DNA of 64,000 nucleotides from JBDGYW01 sp964580055 (GTDB taxonomy: Bacteria; Gemmatimonadota; Gemmatimonadetes; Gemmatimonadales; GWC2-71-9): the NCBI GenBank assembly GCA_964580055.1, contig CAZOJI010000014.1, positions 20,764 through 84,763 of the forward strand, read 5' to 3'. Of the stretch, positions 8,993 to 19,300 are shown one piece after another. The notes under the pieces were generated by a model. It saw nothing but the letters and a program-made list of their open reading frames with translations, was not told the DNA's origin and did not search any database. Position 1 is the first letter of the stretch. Every line of letters begins with the position of its first letter. The position numbers and the translations under genes are program-made.

Positions 8993-11900
8993 TTAAGCTC
9001 GTGTTGCTGCTGAAACCGGCCGTGCCGCTTCTCCTAGCTTCAGGCGCCGCGCCGCATCAGTGACCGCGTTGATCTTCACCGCGTAGCTACTCTTCCTGGC
9101 TATGTCCTCGTCCGTTACGATGTGTACGTCCAGAAGTCCTCCGGACCGGTATCCCGTCTTGAGGTAGTTGATTTCGTCGAGACACATGCTCCACCCTTCG
9201 AGCCATTGAATCAGGCTCTCCCGCTCGGAGGCCGTGCCCGTAAAATGAACCAACACGTCTATGTCGCTGCCAGGTCCCGCTGTTCCGTTCTTGGTGCTTC
9301 CAAACAGATAGAAGGCGGAAACACCGAACCGTTCCGCATCCAAGTGTGCGGCGATCTGCTCGGCCATGCGGTAGCGCCAGCGCCAATAGCTCTCGGGGTG
9401 ATCTTCTTGGAAGTATTCCTCCTGGTCGGACCGACCGATTTCCTCGTCGGAATCGACGAGCAAGGCAACGGCATCGCCCAGTTCGGCATTCATCAGAACC
9501 TGCGCCACCTGACCTCCTGACACTCCCGCCACATCGATAACCCGAACCACATCTGAAAGAGACTCATGATCCGGCAAGAGTTCCTTCAGCAGATTCCTCG
9601 AACGGGTAAGGAAGATCTTGTTGAAGGTAATATCGTCGGCGTCAGGAAAGACGGGTAGGTAGTGGATGCCCGACTCCGAGAGATCGAGCAGGAAATGGAC
9701 TCTCGATGACGAAATAGTTGCCTGCCGTACGTCCTGGATCAGCTCGACCAGAACAGCGGTGTTATCGATCTCCGTGCGTCCGATATCGATCCCAAAATGA
9801 TCGCGGTCGTCGCCGCCCGCTCCAAGCGGGGCCATCAAGATGAACTGACGCTTGGGCAGCACCTCGTTCAGTTTGGACACGACAGATTCCACCGCCGTGA
9901 AGCGTGACCCTTCTCCGAGCGCTTCGTATTCGTGCGGATCCACGTAGACGATGTGAGTGATGTTCGCCACCCTTCCGTTCGTCACAAAACGGTTGGCGGA
10001 GAATATCACCTTGTCTTGACTGACCTCTTGGGGTATGGGGGCAGGACGGTGCCGATGAAGGAAGTCCAGAGGTCGACATTGCAATAGATAGAGCTGATCT
10101 CCGTCGGAAGCAAATTCGATCTCTACAGGACCGCCCAGATGTTTCTCCAGAATTCGCAACACATTGCGAATCTCGATCACGAAAGGACTTCGAGATACCA
10201 GACCATCGAAACTCACCACGAGTTGATCGTCTTCATAGTCCGGCTTCTCCGGATCCAGGGGCTGCAAATCGCCATCTTCGATGGCAGACAGCACTTGTTG
10301 CGCTTGGCGGTGTGGATAGCCGAACTCCCTGAGGAGTCGACTCAACTCGATCGCATCCAACCGGTTTGCCTCCAAATGGATCGCATCTGCTGTCTTGGGA
10401 CTGTCGTGCAATGCGCTCTCGGGCGTCCTATCCACCCTGAGCGATGGTCGGCCCGGTACGAAGACCAGCGGCTGCCTGCGATTTGCTTTATCTTCGGCCC
10501 GGTCATAGAACCCCGGTACGATACGAACGAGACCGTCTTCCGGTTCGACATCGTTGAGCCAAGGTAACTCGTTGCGACTGCGGGCTACCCCTGAGAAGGT
10601 GGGTAGATAGTACGGACCCACTTTCATTCCCACTGCCTCTTGGATCAGAACACATATCTGTTCGCTGAACTCGAGCAGGCCGAGCTTGGCCCGATGCTCG
10701 ATAGGCTCTGGACCGAAGTTCGAGGCATAGACCTCGGCCACTGCCCGCATGAGGGCTCGGAGGCGCTCCTCCCTGGTACCCTGGTTTGCCAAGAACACAC
10801 TCTTGTGTTTGGCGATGTATGAGGAGCCGGTCCGATCCTCGAGAAGCGACGAACTCCGCACTATCAGAGGACGGTCCCCGAAGTCGTCCAGGGCCATCGA
10901 CATCCCGTTAAGCATTTCGGGAGGGAATGCCGCCTGCTTGAACATCTCGGTGACGTGCGAGTACTCGACGCGGACGCGTTCGATCTCTTTGTATTTTTGT
11001 TCCACTACCTCGTCCATGTTGTTGTAATGCATGAACTCGTGCATCATGTCCGAGGGTATGTACCAGGTCTTGGGGACTTTGAATGATGCGTCCAGGGATT
11101 CGCCGTCGTTCGCCTTTTTCAAGATCTGCGCAGCGAGGAAGAGCCCGGCGCACTTGCCGCCGAGCTTACCGTGACTCTCCGCCGAATAGACTGCCTTTTG
11201 GAGGAGGTGATAGAGATCCTCAATATCGACGTGATCCTTGGCAACGTTGATGTAATCCAGCCGGTTGGACAGTATGGATTCGATCAGGAGAACCTTGAGA
11301 CCGCGTGCGAGGGGGTACTGCGTTTCGGCGTCCTCGTGAGTCGTAATGAAATAGCGGCGGAGTGCGCTCGCGACTTCCGCAATCGGCAGGTGACGGCGTG
11401 CGGTCCGGAGCAACGCACCGAGTTTGTCCTCTTGTATCCACATCTGAATCCGGGACAGAATCTCGTCGTTACTCAGGTGATCGGCGGCGAGGCGATACAG
11501 CCGCTCCGTGAATTCAGCGGAAAAGGAAAGCACGAGACTCTGACTGTGTCCGTTCATCTCGTCGCCGTAGTGGTTCCCACCCGTGCTGCGTCGGTGCGTA
11601 TATGCGCGCCTCAGCTCTTCCGCTCCCGCGATGCCGCTCCAGCACAAGTGGTTGAGCATCTTGTTGGAGATTCTCAGGAATAGAGCATTGTCCGTTTGCC
11701 GGATCAGATCCAATACGGCTTCCCAATCACCTCGGCGCTTCTCAGAGAGATCTCTACCGCCACTCTGCCACTCCTGGAAGATGTGGTTCATCCTCTTGTA
11801 AGTCAGGAAGTGGTTGAGCCGGTCGGCGATGGTCTCAATGAGCCTCTTCTCTTCCTCGAGAAAAGGCTCGCTACCCGATTCGCTCGTTTCTCGAGTGTAG

Positions 11901-12199
11901 TAGACTTCGACCGTTCCCACCACGTGATCTTGCTGGACGATGTCCGCACTGAGTCTCCAAGGCGTCTCCTTGAAATCTTCGGATCGGTATTCGGAGCCTT
12001 CGAGTGTGATTCTGGCGACGCAGATCTCGGGAAACTGCCACCCAGGGGGGATGGCCCTGATGATTTGCTCGGCAACCTGGTCGATCTCCGTGTCCGGATC
12101 CTTCAGCGCCTCTTCGATGGCATAGAGACACGTTAGCTCCTTAGCCCGTTCGGTGAGGTCCTCGAGCAGTCGAATGGCCGATCTAGTCTGCTCCTTCAT
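8993..12199 (-). CDS. PEP-synthase-like ATP-grasp protein with N-terminal sensor domain and C-terminal nucleotidyltransferase
   Basis: This 1068-residue protein has an unusual layout. Residues 16-132 form a GAF-like sensor segment (RAKELTCLYAIEEAL, IPPGWQFPEICVARI) that closely matches residues 205-320 of the histidine kinase at 22311-24014. A helical region follows. From about 340 to 735 there is a PEP/pyruvate-binding ATP-grasp domain with VRSSSLLED (447-455), a VLIQEAVG motif and LYLLQCRPL. The phosphohistidine domain (GGxTCHAAI type) and the PEP barrel of true PEP synthase are absent. Residues 965-1068 are a Pol-beta-type nucleotidyltransferase with GSTKNGTAGPGSDID and a later LDVHIV that supplies the third acidic residue. 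It overlaps the upstream paralogue by 17 bp. The function is unknown; a regulatory phospho- or nucleotidyl-transfer role is an inference. Confidence 0.85.
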   Translation of the reverse strand: MKEQTRSAIRLLEDLTERAKELTCLYAIEEALKDPDTEIDQVAEQIIRAIPPGWQFPEICVARITLEGSEYRSEDFKETPWRLSADIVQQDHVVGTVEVYYTRETSESGSEPFLEEEKRLIETIADRLNHFLTYKRMNHIFQEWQSGGRDLSEKRRGDWEAVLDLIRQTDNALFLRISNKMLNHLCWSGIAGAEELRRAYTHRRSTGGNHYGDEMNGHSQSLVLSFSAEFTERLYRLAADHLSNDEILSRIQMWIQEDKLGALLRTARRHLPIAEVASALRRYFITTHEDAETQYPLARGLKVLLIESILSNRLDYINVAKDHVDIEDLYHLLQKAVYSAESHGKLGGKCAGLFLAAQILKKANDGESLDASFKVPKTWYIPSDMMHEFMHYNNMDEVVEQKYKEIERVRVEYSHVTEMFKQAAFPPEMLNGMSMALDDFGDRPLIVRSSSLLEDRTGSSYIAKHKSVFLANQGTREERLRALMRAVAEVYASNFGPEPIEHRAKLGLLEFSEQICVLIQEAVGMKVGPYYLPTFSGVARSRNELPWLNDVEPEDGLVRIVPGFYDRAEDKANRRQPLVFVPGRPSLRVDRTPESALHDSPKTADAIHLEANRLDAIELSRLLREFGYPHRQAQQVLSAIEDGDLQPLDPEKPDYEDDQLVVSFDGLVSRSPFVIEIRNVLRILEKHLGGPVEIEFASDGDQLYLLQCRPLDFLHRHRPAPIPQEVSQDKVIFSANRFVTNGRVANITHIVYVDPHEYEALGEGSRFTAVESVVSKLNEVLPKRQFILMAPLGAGGDDRDHFGIDIGRTEIDNTAVLVELIQDVRQATISSSRVHFLLDLSESGIHYLPVFPDADDITFNKIFLTRSRNLLKELLPDHESLSDVVRVIDVAGVSGGQVAQVLMNAELGDAVALLVDSDEEIGRSDQEEYFQEDHPESYWRWRYRMAEQIAAHLDAERFGVSAFYLFGSTKNGTAGPGSDIDVLVHFTGTASERESLIQWLEGWSMCLDEINYLKTGYRSGGLLDVHIVTDEDIARKSSYAVKINAVTDAARRLKLGEAARPVSAATRA

Positions 12200-13949
12200 G
12201 GGATATCACCCCCCGACAACGCTTTCCATCCACTTTGATTTGAAGCGGTTCGTCCAGAGCGATGTGACGCACGTACCGCAACTCATGCACGCCCGCTTGG
12301 CTGTTGAACCACTCCCAGTTGACGGGGTACTTGCCCGTCTTGTCCGCCGAGAAATAAAGTATACGGAGGCCGGTCAGGTTATGGAAGAAATGCGATCCTT
12401 GACTCATGTCTACGTTCATGGCGGATGTAGACGCCTCTACTACTACCTTTGCACCGGAAACCTGGCCCCATTTCGCCGGAATGCCTAGCCAGGGATCGGT
12501 GGTTCCAAGACGACCGATCACCACCAGAAGGTAAGGACGATCAGCATCGAGAAGGCGGCGGTTCATCTCGTCCAGCTCCGAGACAATCAGCCAGGTATCC
12601 TTCGCGGAGAACGCCTCGGGTTTGACGTAGACGACGTCCCTTATGGACTCTATATGTCCATTGCCCAGGACTTCCTCAGAGGCCACGACTACGTGGTCTC
12701 CTGTTAGCTCCTCCTCGGAGACCTCCACCGCATCCTTGTAGACGAACATCGGTCGGACCTGAAGGAAGCCGAAACTTGCACGCCCTCCCCCTCCTTCATC
12801 GAAGTTCACGGCGAACTCGATCTCAACCGGGTTACCCAATGCTTCTTCGCAGAGTGAGAGCAGGTCTCGTACCAACCCATTCAAGGGAATCCGGCCCAGT
12901 TCCAGCAGCGGTGCGAAATCGAGCACCCTGGGCCCCCGGGGTCCGATGCCCATGGTGATCCTGTCGGACTGTGGATCGTAGGTCGACGCTACTTCCCGAA
13001 GCACGCCGTCCTCCTCGGCATGCCTGAGATTGCCTTCAAACAGATACTCCGTTTCATGGATCGGATCGTAGGTCGGAGGCTTGCCCATGTTAACCGACCA
13101 GAACAGGGTTTGGCTCTGTTCGAGCAACTCCGTGGTGGATCCGAAAGGAGGCTTCGCTTTGGGATAGGACGGACAGTACGTCCAGCATCGACCGCCGTCC
13201 ACGATGGTCTTGCCCAAGCCGAGCGCCAAACTCACGACGCCATCCTCAGGACGTGCGTGCCCCAAGGCGTAGAAGTTGTATGAGCGGGCGACACCCGAAA
13301 CATTGGGATAGAACCGATCCCCGTGCCGCTGGCCCACCACTTCCTGGATAATGACGGCCATTTTTTCATCACTGTCGGCTCGGCCCATGGCCTGACGATA
13401 GCTCTTGGCATCACGGAAAAAGGTCGACGCGTACACGAACTTGATCGACTCCTCCAGGGCCCGCAGACGCGCTTCGGTGCTGAACTGGTTGTTAGGAACC
13501 ATCTTGGTCGCGTAGACTCCCGCGAAAGGCTGATTCAGAGCATCCTCCATCAAGCTGGAGGATCGGACCGCCAAGGGCACCCGCACGTCGGCGATGAGGC
13601 TTCTCAGCTCTTCGACCAACTCATCGGAAAGCTCGGCTGATTGAAAGGCCGTGGCCATGTGCGGATCCCGTGTATCCGAGAGCGCTACATTGTGGAGACG
13701 GTTGCGCTCCATGAAGTCATCGAACCAATCGGTGGCGATCACCCAGAACCAGGGGATGTCGACGGTGAATTCGGGGAACGCCTCCTGTGAGAACTGATTC
13801 CGCAGGACTTCATCGACCCAGACGAGGCCTCGCGCCTTTCCTCCGAACTCCCCCGTCCCGATGGAGGAAAAACTGCTCTCTCTTGGAAAGGCGCTTGGTT
13901 CGGGTATCCCGGCATCCCCGAGATTAGCCTCGCTAATGTCTTCTGTCAC
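12183..13949 (-). CDS. PEP/pyruvate-binding (ATP-grasp) domain protein, paralogue of the next gene
   Basis: This 588-residue protein carries the nucleotide-binding N-terminal domain of the PEP synthase/PPDK family: GEFGGKARGLVWVDEVL near residue 33, VRSSSLMED at 128-136, AVIIQEVVG, and a closing EIEFAV to FGFLQVRPM. As in the downstream protein, the phosphohistidine and PEP-barrel domains are missing. The region after the ATP-grasp part (VVYVKPEAF, SQGSHFFHNLTG) matches the equivalent region of the 1068-residue protein (IVYVDPHEY, SSSRVHFLLDLS), so the two genes are paralogues. This one lacks both the sensor and the nucleotidyltransferase domains. It cannot be a complete PEP synthase. Its place between the glutamate-synthase-like gene and the paralogue suggests that the two work together. 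Confidence 0.85.
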   Translation of the reverse strand: MTEDISEANLGDAGIPEPSAFPRESSFSSIGTGEFGGKARGLVWVDEVLRNQFSQEAFPEFTVDIPWFWVIATDWFDDFMERNRLHNVALSDTRDPHMATAFQSAELSDELVEELRSLIADVRVPLAVRSSSLMEDALNQPFAGVYATKMVPNNQFSTEARLRALEESIKFVYASTFFRDAKSYRQAMGRADSDEKMAVIIQEVVGQRHGDRFYPNVSGVARSYNFYALGHARPEDGVVSLALGLGKTIVDGGRCWTYCPSYPKAKPPFGSTTELLEQSQTLFWSVNMGKPPTYDPIHETEYLFEGNLRHAEEDGVLREVASTYDPQSDRITMGIGPRGPRVLDFAPLLELGRIPLNGLVRDLLSLCEEALGNPVEIEFAVNFDEGGGGRASFGFLQVRPMFVYKDAVEVSEEELTGDHVVVASEEVLGNGHIESIRDVVYVKPEAFSAKDTWLIVSELDEMNRRLLDADRPYLLVVIGRLGTTDPWLGIPAKWGQVSGAKVVVEASTSAMNVDMSQGSHFFHNLTGLRILYFSADKTGKYPVNWEWFNSQAGVHELRYVRHIALDEPLQIKVDGKRCRGVISHEGAD

Positions 13950-14016
13950 GGCAGTCGCCTATCCCGCACGACGTGGATGAGTCGGCACCGCAGCCTCATC
14001 GACCCGCACGTGCCGC

Positions 14017-15606
14017 TCATGTATCAAGGATTTCTTCCACCTCCGCTCGGTCCAAATCCTGGATGAATGTGATGCCGCTAACGCTCTCTACCTCCCGAGT
14101 GAGAGATGCGATGTCGTCCCGGGTTATGTGACTCAGGTCGAACTTCCGGGAGCCACACATGAGCTGGCGCAGACCTTGAGCTAGTCGCTCGTAATAGGTG
14201 TAGAGCCCGATCGCCCCGGTCGGGAGCCGTTCGAACTCGTCGTCACCCAGCTCTTTTCGCAACTCGGCAGACGTCACGAAGATCTCGTCTTTGGATTTGC
14301 CAAAACGCTCAACGTATACGGGGAGTTCTTGTGAATCTATGGTCCGTCCGATGGTCTTTCCTACCATGGCGGCCGCAATGGGCGATCGCGCCATACCCAC
14401 GAGCTTGACAAATGGGGCGCCCAGAGCCAGGCCCTTGAATATCTGATCCTCGAACGTGAACCCTCCGGCCACGGCTATGGCGGGGACATATTCGCCCCGG
14501 TCGGCCAGCTTTTTCGTGTATTCGTAAAGCAGAGAGTGGAGTTCGACCGGCGGCATGCCCCACTCGTTCATCATCCGCCAAGGGCTCATACCGGTACCGC
14601 CGCCCGCGCCATCCACCGTGAGAAGATCGATCTTGTACTTGGATGAGAACTTCACCGCCCTCGCCAGGTCGGCTGGACGGTAAGCTCCCGTCTTCAGGAA
14701 CACGTATTTGGCGCCTGCCTTACGCAGCTCTTCTGCGCGCTGCGCGAACGATTCCTCGGTGACCATGCCGATTCGAGAGTGTCGTTCGAATTCCTTGAAA
14801 GCGCCTTTCTCGAAAGCCTCGATGACCACGGGATCGGTAGGATTCGGCAGGACCACGTACCCTCGTTTGTATAATAGCTGAGCCTTCTCGAGGTCTGTGA
14901 TCTTGACTTCTCCGCCGATGTTCTTCGCGCCCTGGCCCCATTTCAGCTCCACGACCTCTACGCCGAGCTCTTGGATAGCGTATTCCTGGACCCCGAGCCG
15001 CGTATCTTCCACGTTGCCCTGGAGGATGATTGCACCGTAGCCATCTCGCTGATGATCCTGGTACAGCTTCACCCTCCTGTGCAGATCCACCGTCTTCAGG
15101 ATCTTGCCGTTCTCCAACACGGCTTCCGTGTCCATGCCGACTACGTTCTCGCCGATTGTCAGGCCCGTTCCCGCCAGCGCCGAGCCGATGGCCAGGCCCT
15201 CCCAGTTGTTCTTGGCGATGTTGGTCGAACCTATGCCGGGTATGATCCACGGTAGCCGAAACTTCAGGCCGTTGTCGTGCCCAAAGTGAACCTCCAGGTT
15301 CACGTTGGGGAAGATCGCCTTGTCGGAATCCGCTTCGATCCCATGTGCACCAACCGCGGTACCCATGATGTTGAAGTGCGAGTAATCGACCGGATATACC
15401 TTCTCCGAGGCGGTGGTGATGACCCCAAACGGCTGTGGATAAATAACCTCGTGTCCCCGATAGGCGGATTTGCCGATCTCACACATCCCGATACAACCAT
15501 CCACGCAAGTGACGCACATGCCGGAGTTGGGGGTCACCGACCCCTCCGTCCGGTTCTTGGTCAGCGTCGCCGCGGAAGAATTAACCCTTGATAGTGTCTG
15601 CGACAT
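14017..15606 (-). CDS. FMN-binding glutamate synthase family protein (GltB central/FMN domain only)
   Basis: The ATG at 15606 follows AAGGAG by nine bases and is preferred over the ATG at 15630, which would lie deeper in bamI. The protein of about 529 residues starts with a Cys-rich segment, MCVTCVDGCIGMCEIG, that could bind an Fe-S cluster. It continues with the TIM-barrel FMN domain of glutamate synthases (FVKLVGMARSP, DLLTVDGAGGGTGMSPWRM, AVAGGFTFEDQIFKGL). The glutaminase domain is absent, as in archaeal-type GltB proteins. The GltD-like partner domain is fused to BamH two genes upstream. It may form a GOGAT-like unit with BamH or use another acceptor. The overlap with bamI points to co-expression. 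Confidence 0.85.
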   Translation of the reverse strand: MSQTLSRVNSSAATLTKNRTEGSVTPNSGMCVTCVDGCIGMCEIGKSAYRGHEVIYPQPFGVITTASEKVYPVDYSHFNIMGTAVGAHGIEADSDKAIFPNVNLEVHFGHDNGLKFRLPWIIPGIGSTNIAKNNWEGLAIGSALAGTGLTIGENVVGMDTEAVLENGKILKTVDLHRRVKLYQDHQRDGYGAIILQGNVEDTRLGVQEYAIQELGVEVVELKWGQGAKNIGGEVKITDLEKAQLLYKRGYVVLPNPTDPVVIEAFEKGAFKEFERHSRIGMVTEESFAQRAEELRKAGAKYVFLKTGAYRPADLARAVKFSSKYKIDLLTVDGAGGGTGMSPWRMMNEWGMPPVELHSLLYEYTKKLADRGEYVPAIAVAGGFTFEDQIFKGLALGAPFVKLVGMARSPIAAAMVGKTIGRTIDSQELPVYVERFGKSKDEIFVTSAELRKELGDDEFERLPTGAIGLYTYYERLAQGLRQLMCGSRKFDLSHITRDDIASLTREVESVSGITFIQDLDRAEVEEILDT

Positions 15607-16333
15607 TGCGGTCAGCTCCTTTATGCTCATGGTCCTTTGTTATCGACTCCGATTGTTTGTCCGTCACGATCTCACAAGCCACACAGGGATCCATGTAGCA
15701 CATCATGTCGTCGTACGGGTCTCTTTCAACACAGGGCGGGGAGAGGTTCGCACACCCGCCGCAGATCGCCTTTTCCGGCTGGTTGTACGTGCAACGCAGG
15801 GTGCAAGCCGGGCATACGTACATGCATCCCCCGCAAAGCCGGCATTGCTCCGACTTGACGTCGAAGGGCGTACCGATACTGCGGTTTTCTCCTCGCCCCC
15901 GGAATCCGATGGCCTTGGCCATCATCTGCTCTTCGCACATGCGGACGCAGAGCCCGCAAAGGATGCAGTCCTCGTATTCCTGTTTGAATCGCTGAGTGCG
16001 GATTTCGTGCGCGGCCGCGAGATCCTGAATCACCTTGGACTGGGGGCACGACGCCAGCAGAAGCTCCAGTATCATTTTGCGCGCTTTGAGTACCCTGGAG
16101 GATGCGGTCCTGACTTTGAGACCCTCCTGGACGGGGTGCGTACATGAAGTCACGAGCTTCGTCTTCTCACCCTCCCCGATCTCGACAACGCATAGTCGGC
16201 AGGCACCGTACGGCGATAGCCCTTCCATGTGACAGAGCGTGGGAATGGGGAAGCCCAAGAACTGAGCCGCCTCCAAGAGCGTCGTCCCTTCCTCAACAGA
16301 TGCTTCCAATCCGTTCATTGTCAGTGTTATCAC
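15581..16333 (-). CDS. bamI: BamI, NuoG/HoxU-like Fe-S subunit
   Basis: This 250-residue subunit starts at a GTG that overlaps the bamH stop (GTGA). The N-terminus is a plant-type [2Fe-2S] domain with PTLCHMEGLSPYGACRLC and a later TSCTHPV. A His/Cys region and two [4Fe-4S] motifs follow, CILCGLCVRMC and CRLCGGCMYVCPAC. The C-terminus has more Cys pairs (CGGCANLSPPC, MDPCVACE). It matches the short N-terminal part of NuoG and lacks the molybdopterin domain. In the BamB-I complex it carries electrons from the NuoEF-like pair, most likely toward BamF. Confidence 0.88.
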   Translation of the reverse strand: MITLTMNGLEASVEEGTTLLEAAQFLGFPIPTLCHMEGLSPYGACRLCVVEIGEGEKTKLVTSCTHPVQEGLKVRTASSRVLKARKMILELLLASCPQSKVIQDLAAAHEIRTQRFKQEYEDCILCGLCVRMCEEQMMAKAIGFRGRGENRSIGTPFDVKSEQCRLCGGCMYVCPACTLRCTYNQPEKAICGGCANLSPPCVERDPYDDMMCYMDPCVACEIVTDKQSESITKDHEHKGADRNVADTIKG

Positions 16334-19300
16334 GCTGTCTGCCTCCCGTCTTCCCTTTCCTTGGGATTTTCACCATCTCCAACGGCAGTGAACTCCAGGT
16401 CGCAGCGAAGGCATCTGAGCGCTTCGCGCCGAGCCTCTGCCGGGGACAGAGTCACCTCAACCTCGGCGAAGTTCCGTCGCCGCCACTCTGCCGGAGCACG
16501 TGGTGTCTCGGCGCGTGCACCCTGCAAAGCTCCGTCATCCTGAATCGGCTCCACGTACGTCCGTGGCAGACTAGGAGTGATCGGTTGGAGCAGAGTCTCT
16601 TCCTTGAGAAACCGCTCGATAACCGTCGCGGCGCGCTTTCCGTCCGCAATGGCCTCGACCACCGTATTGGGCCCCCGCACCACGTCTCCAGCGGCGAAGA
16701 CACCTTCGCGGCTGGTCTGCATAGTCGTGGGATTCGCCTGCACGGTATTCCACCGCGTGATCTCCAGCCTGCTGGACCGAGCTGGAGTTACCGCGTCGAT
16801 GCCCGAGTCTTCGCCGATCGCTACGATCAGCGTATCGAGATCGACGACGTGCTCCGTTCCCTCCTTCGGTACCGGCCGACGGCGTCCGCTCTCATCGGCA
16901 TCGCCAAGCTCGTTACGAATGCATTCCAAGCCTGCTAGCCGGCCGTTCTCGCTAATGATCCTGACGGGCGACACCAGCGTTTCTATGCGGACGCCCTCTT
17001 GATCCGCAGCCTCGATCTCCTCTTCGAAGGCCGGCATCTCGTCTCGCGTCCGCCGGTACAGGATGGTGACGCTTTCCACCTCATTGAGGCGTAGCGCCAT
17101 TCGAGCAGCATCAATGGCGGAGTTACCGCCTCCGATGATCCCCACGTGTCCTTTCGCCAGCCGCTGTTCGTTCAGGTTATAGGACTTGAGGAAATCGATC
17201 GAGGGATAGACTCCTTGGACGTCCTCGTTCTCCAAACGCAGCGGCTTGCTCTTGTGAGCCCCGATGGCGAGGAGAACGGCGCCGAACCCGTCGGCAAGCA
17301 ATGAGTCGATATCAAAATCACGACCCAACATCTTACCACACTTCAAGGTGACGTTTTCATCGAGCAGCGAATCGATCTCCTTTTCGATGATCTCGCGGGG
17401 CAGACGATACGAGGGTATCGCACACGTCAGCATTCCCCCCGGTTCTTGCTCAGCCTCGAAGATGTCAACTCTGCAGCCCTTGAGAGATAGGCAATGGGCC
17501 GCGGTGAGACCGGCCGGTCCTGCACCGATCACGGCTACTCTAGGTGGCTTGTCGTTGGGCCATTCCTCCCTCGGCGGCGTGTACGATGAGGGCTCTATTC
17601 GGTCGGTAATGAACCTCTTCAGGGCCCGGATCGCCACCGGACTGCCACCGGTAGCACCAGCGCGGCATTTCTCCTCGCACGGATGGTGACATACTCGAGC
17701 ACAAACGGACGGGAATGGATTGGGTTTCCGTATTGCCTGGTATGCCTCTTCATATTCTCCCCGACTGATGTGGGCCACGTAGCGCCAAGCCTCGGTCCCC
17801 AGAGGGCACGCCGCTTGGCATGGAGCCCCAACCAGATCTTTGCAAACGAGAGCGTCGCAGCGTTTCTCAATTATATGCCGCTCGTACTCTCCTCGGAAAT
17901 ACCGTAGCGTGCTCAGTACCGGATTCGGTGCCGATTGTCCTAAGCCGCACATCGTCGTGTCCGCCACCACATGGGCGAGCTGCTCTAGCAGGTCCAAATC
18001 CTCCAAGGTCGCCTTGCCCTTGGTGACGTCATCGAGGATCTCGTACATGCGCTGTGTGCCCTTACGACATGTGAAGCACTTGCCACAAGACTCATCCTTG
18101 AGGAAGCGCATGAAGTACTTGGCCACATCCACCATACAGGTGTCTTCGTCCATGACGATCATGCCTCCCGACCCCATGATAGAGCCGGCTTCCACGAGGC
18201 TGTCGTAGTCGATAGGCAGATCGAACATGCGGGCGGGTATGCATCCGCCGGATGGCCCACCTGTCTGCACCGCCTTTATCTTCGCCTTACCCGATGGACC
18301 GCCGCCGATGTCGTAGACCACCTCTGAGATCTTGATGCCGAGCGGCACCTCCACGAGTCCCGTGTTCTTGATCTTGCCCACGAGAGAAAAAATCTTTGTG
18401 CCAGTATTCCCGGCGACGCCGATCTTCGAGTACGCATCAGCGCCCCTATCGATGACCACCGGGACGTTCGCGAGAGTCTCCACGTTGTTGATGCAGGTCG
18501 GATGCCCGCCAATTCCCTTCTCAATAGGGTAAGGCGGACGTTGTCGCGGCTCACCGATGAAGCCCTCGACGGATCGGATTAGCGCCGTCTCCTCGCCGCA
18601 TACGAAAGCGCCAGCCCCGCGCACGATCTGAATGTCGAAATCGTTCCCGGTGCCCAGAATGTTCGTGCCCAGGATTCCCATGTCACGAGCTTGGCGAAGT
18701 GCAATGGTGGTGTGTTTGATGGCCAGCGGGTACTCGCTCCGCACGTAAATCAGCCCCTGGGTCGCTCCAATTGCGATCCCGCCGATAATTAGCCCCTCGA
18801 TGATGGCGTGTGGATTGCCCTCCAAGAGGCTGCGATCCATGTATGCGCCGGGATCACCTTCGTCGGCATTGCAAACGATGTACTTCTGCTCGTTTCCGTT
18901 CCCCGAAGCCCGGGCTAGCTCCCATTTCCTTCCCGTGGGGAAACCGGCTCCACCTCGGCCGCGGAGACCCGACTTCTTGACCTCCTCGACGATCCAGCCG
19001 GGATCGAGATTAGCGAAGACTTTCTGAGTAGCCGCATAACCACCCCGCTCGATGTAGTTGAAGATTCGAATGGGATCCAACTTCTCGTTGTTTCCGAGGA
19101 TGATGCGCTTCTGCTTCTTGAAGAACGGAATGTCGTCTTGAGCGTGGTACTGCCTGCGGTCGTGCGGATCCCTGTAAATGAGCCCTTCGTCTACAAAGCC
19201 ACCCACAGCAGCCTCGATCACGCGTGGGACATCTTCCATCTTGAGCTGGGGATAGAGATGTCTTCCAGGTTCTACCAGGATGAAGGGATCCATCTCGCAG

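Noticed and set aside
8993..13949. Phenylphosphate synthase or true PEP synthase
   Set aside because: The central phosphohistidine domain and the PEP barrel are not present in either protein, and no phenylphosphate carboxylase genes are nearby.
15606..15630. ATG at 15630 as start of the GltB-like gene
   Set aside because: The ATG at 15606 has AAGGAG at nine bases. The upstream ATG has only a poorly spaced AAAGGA.
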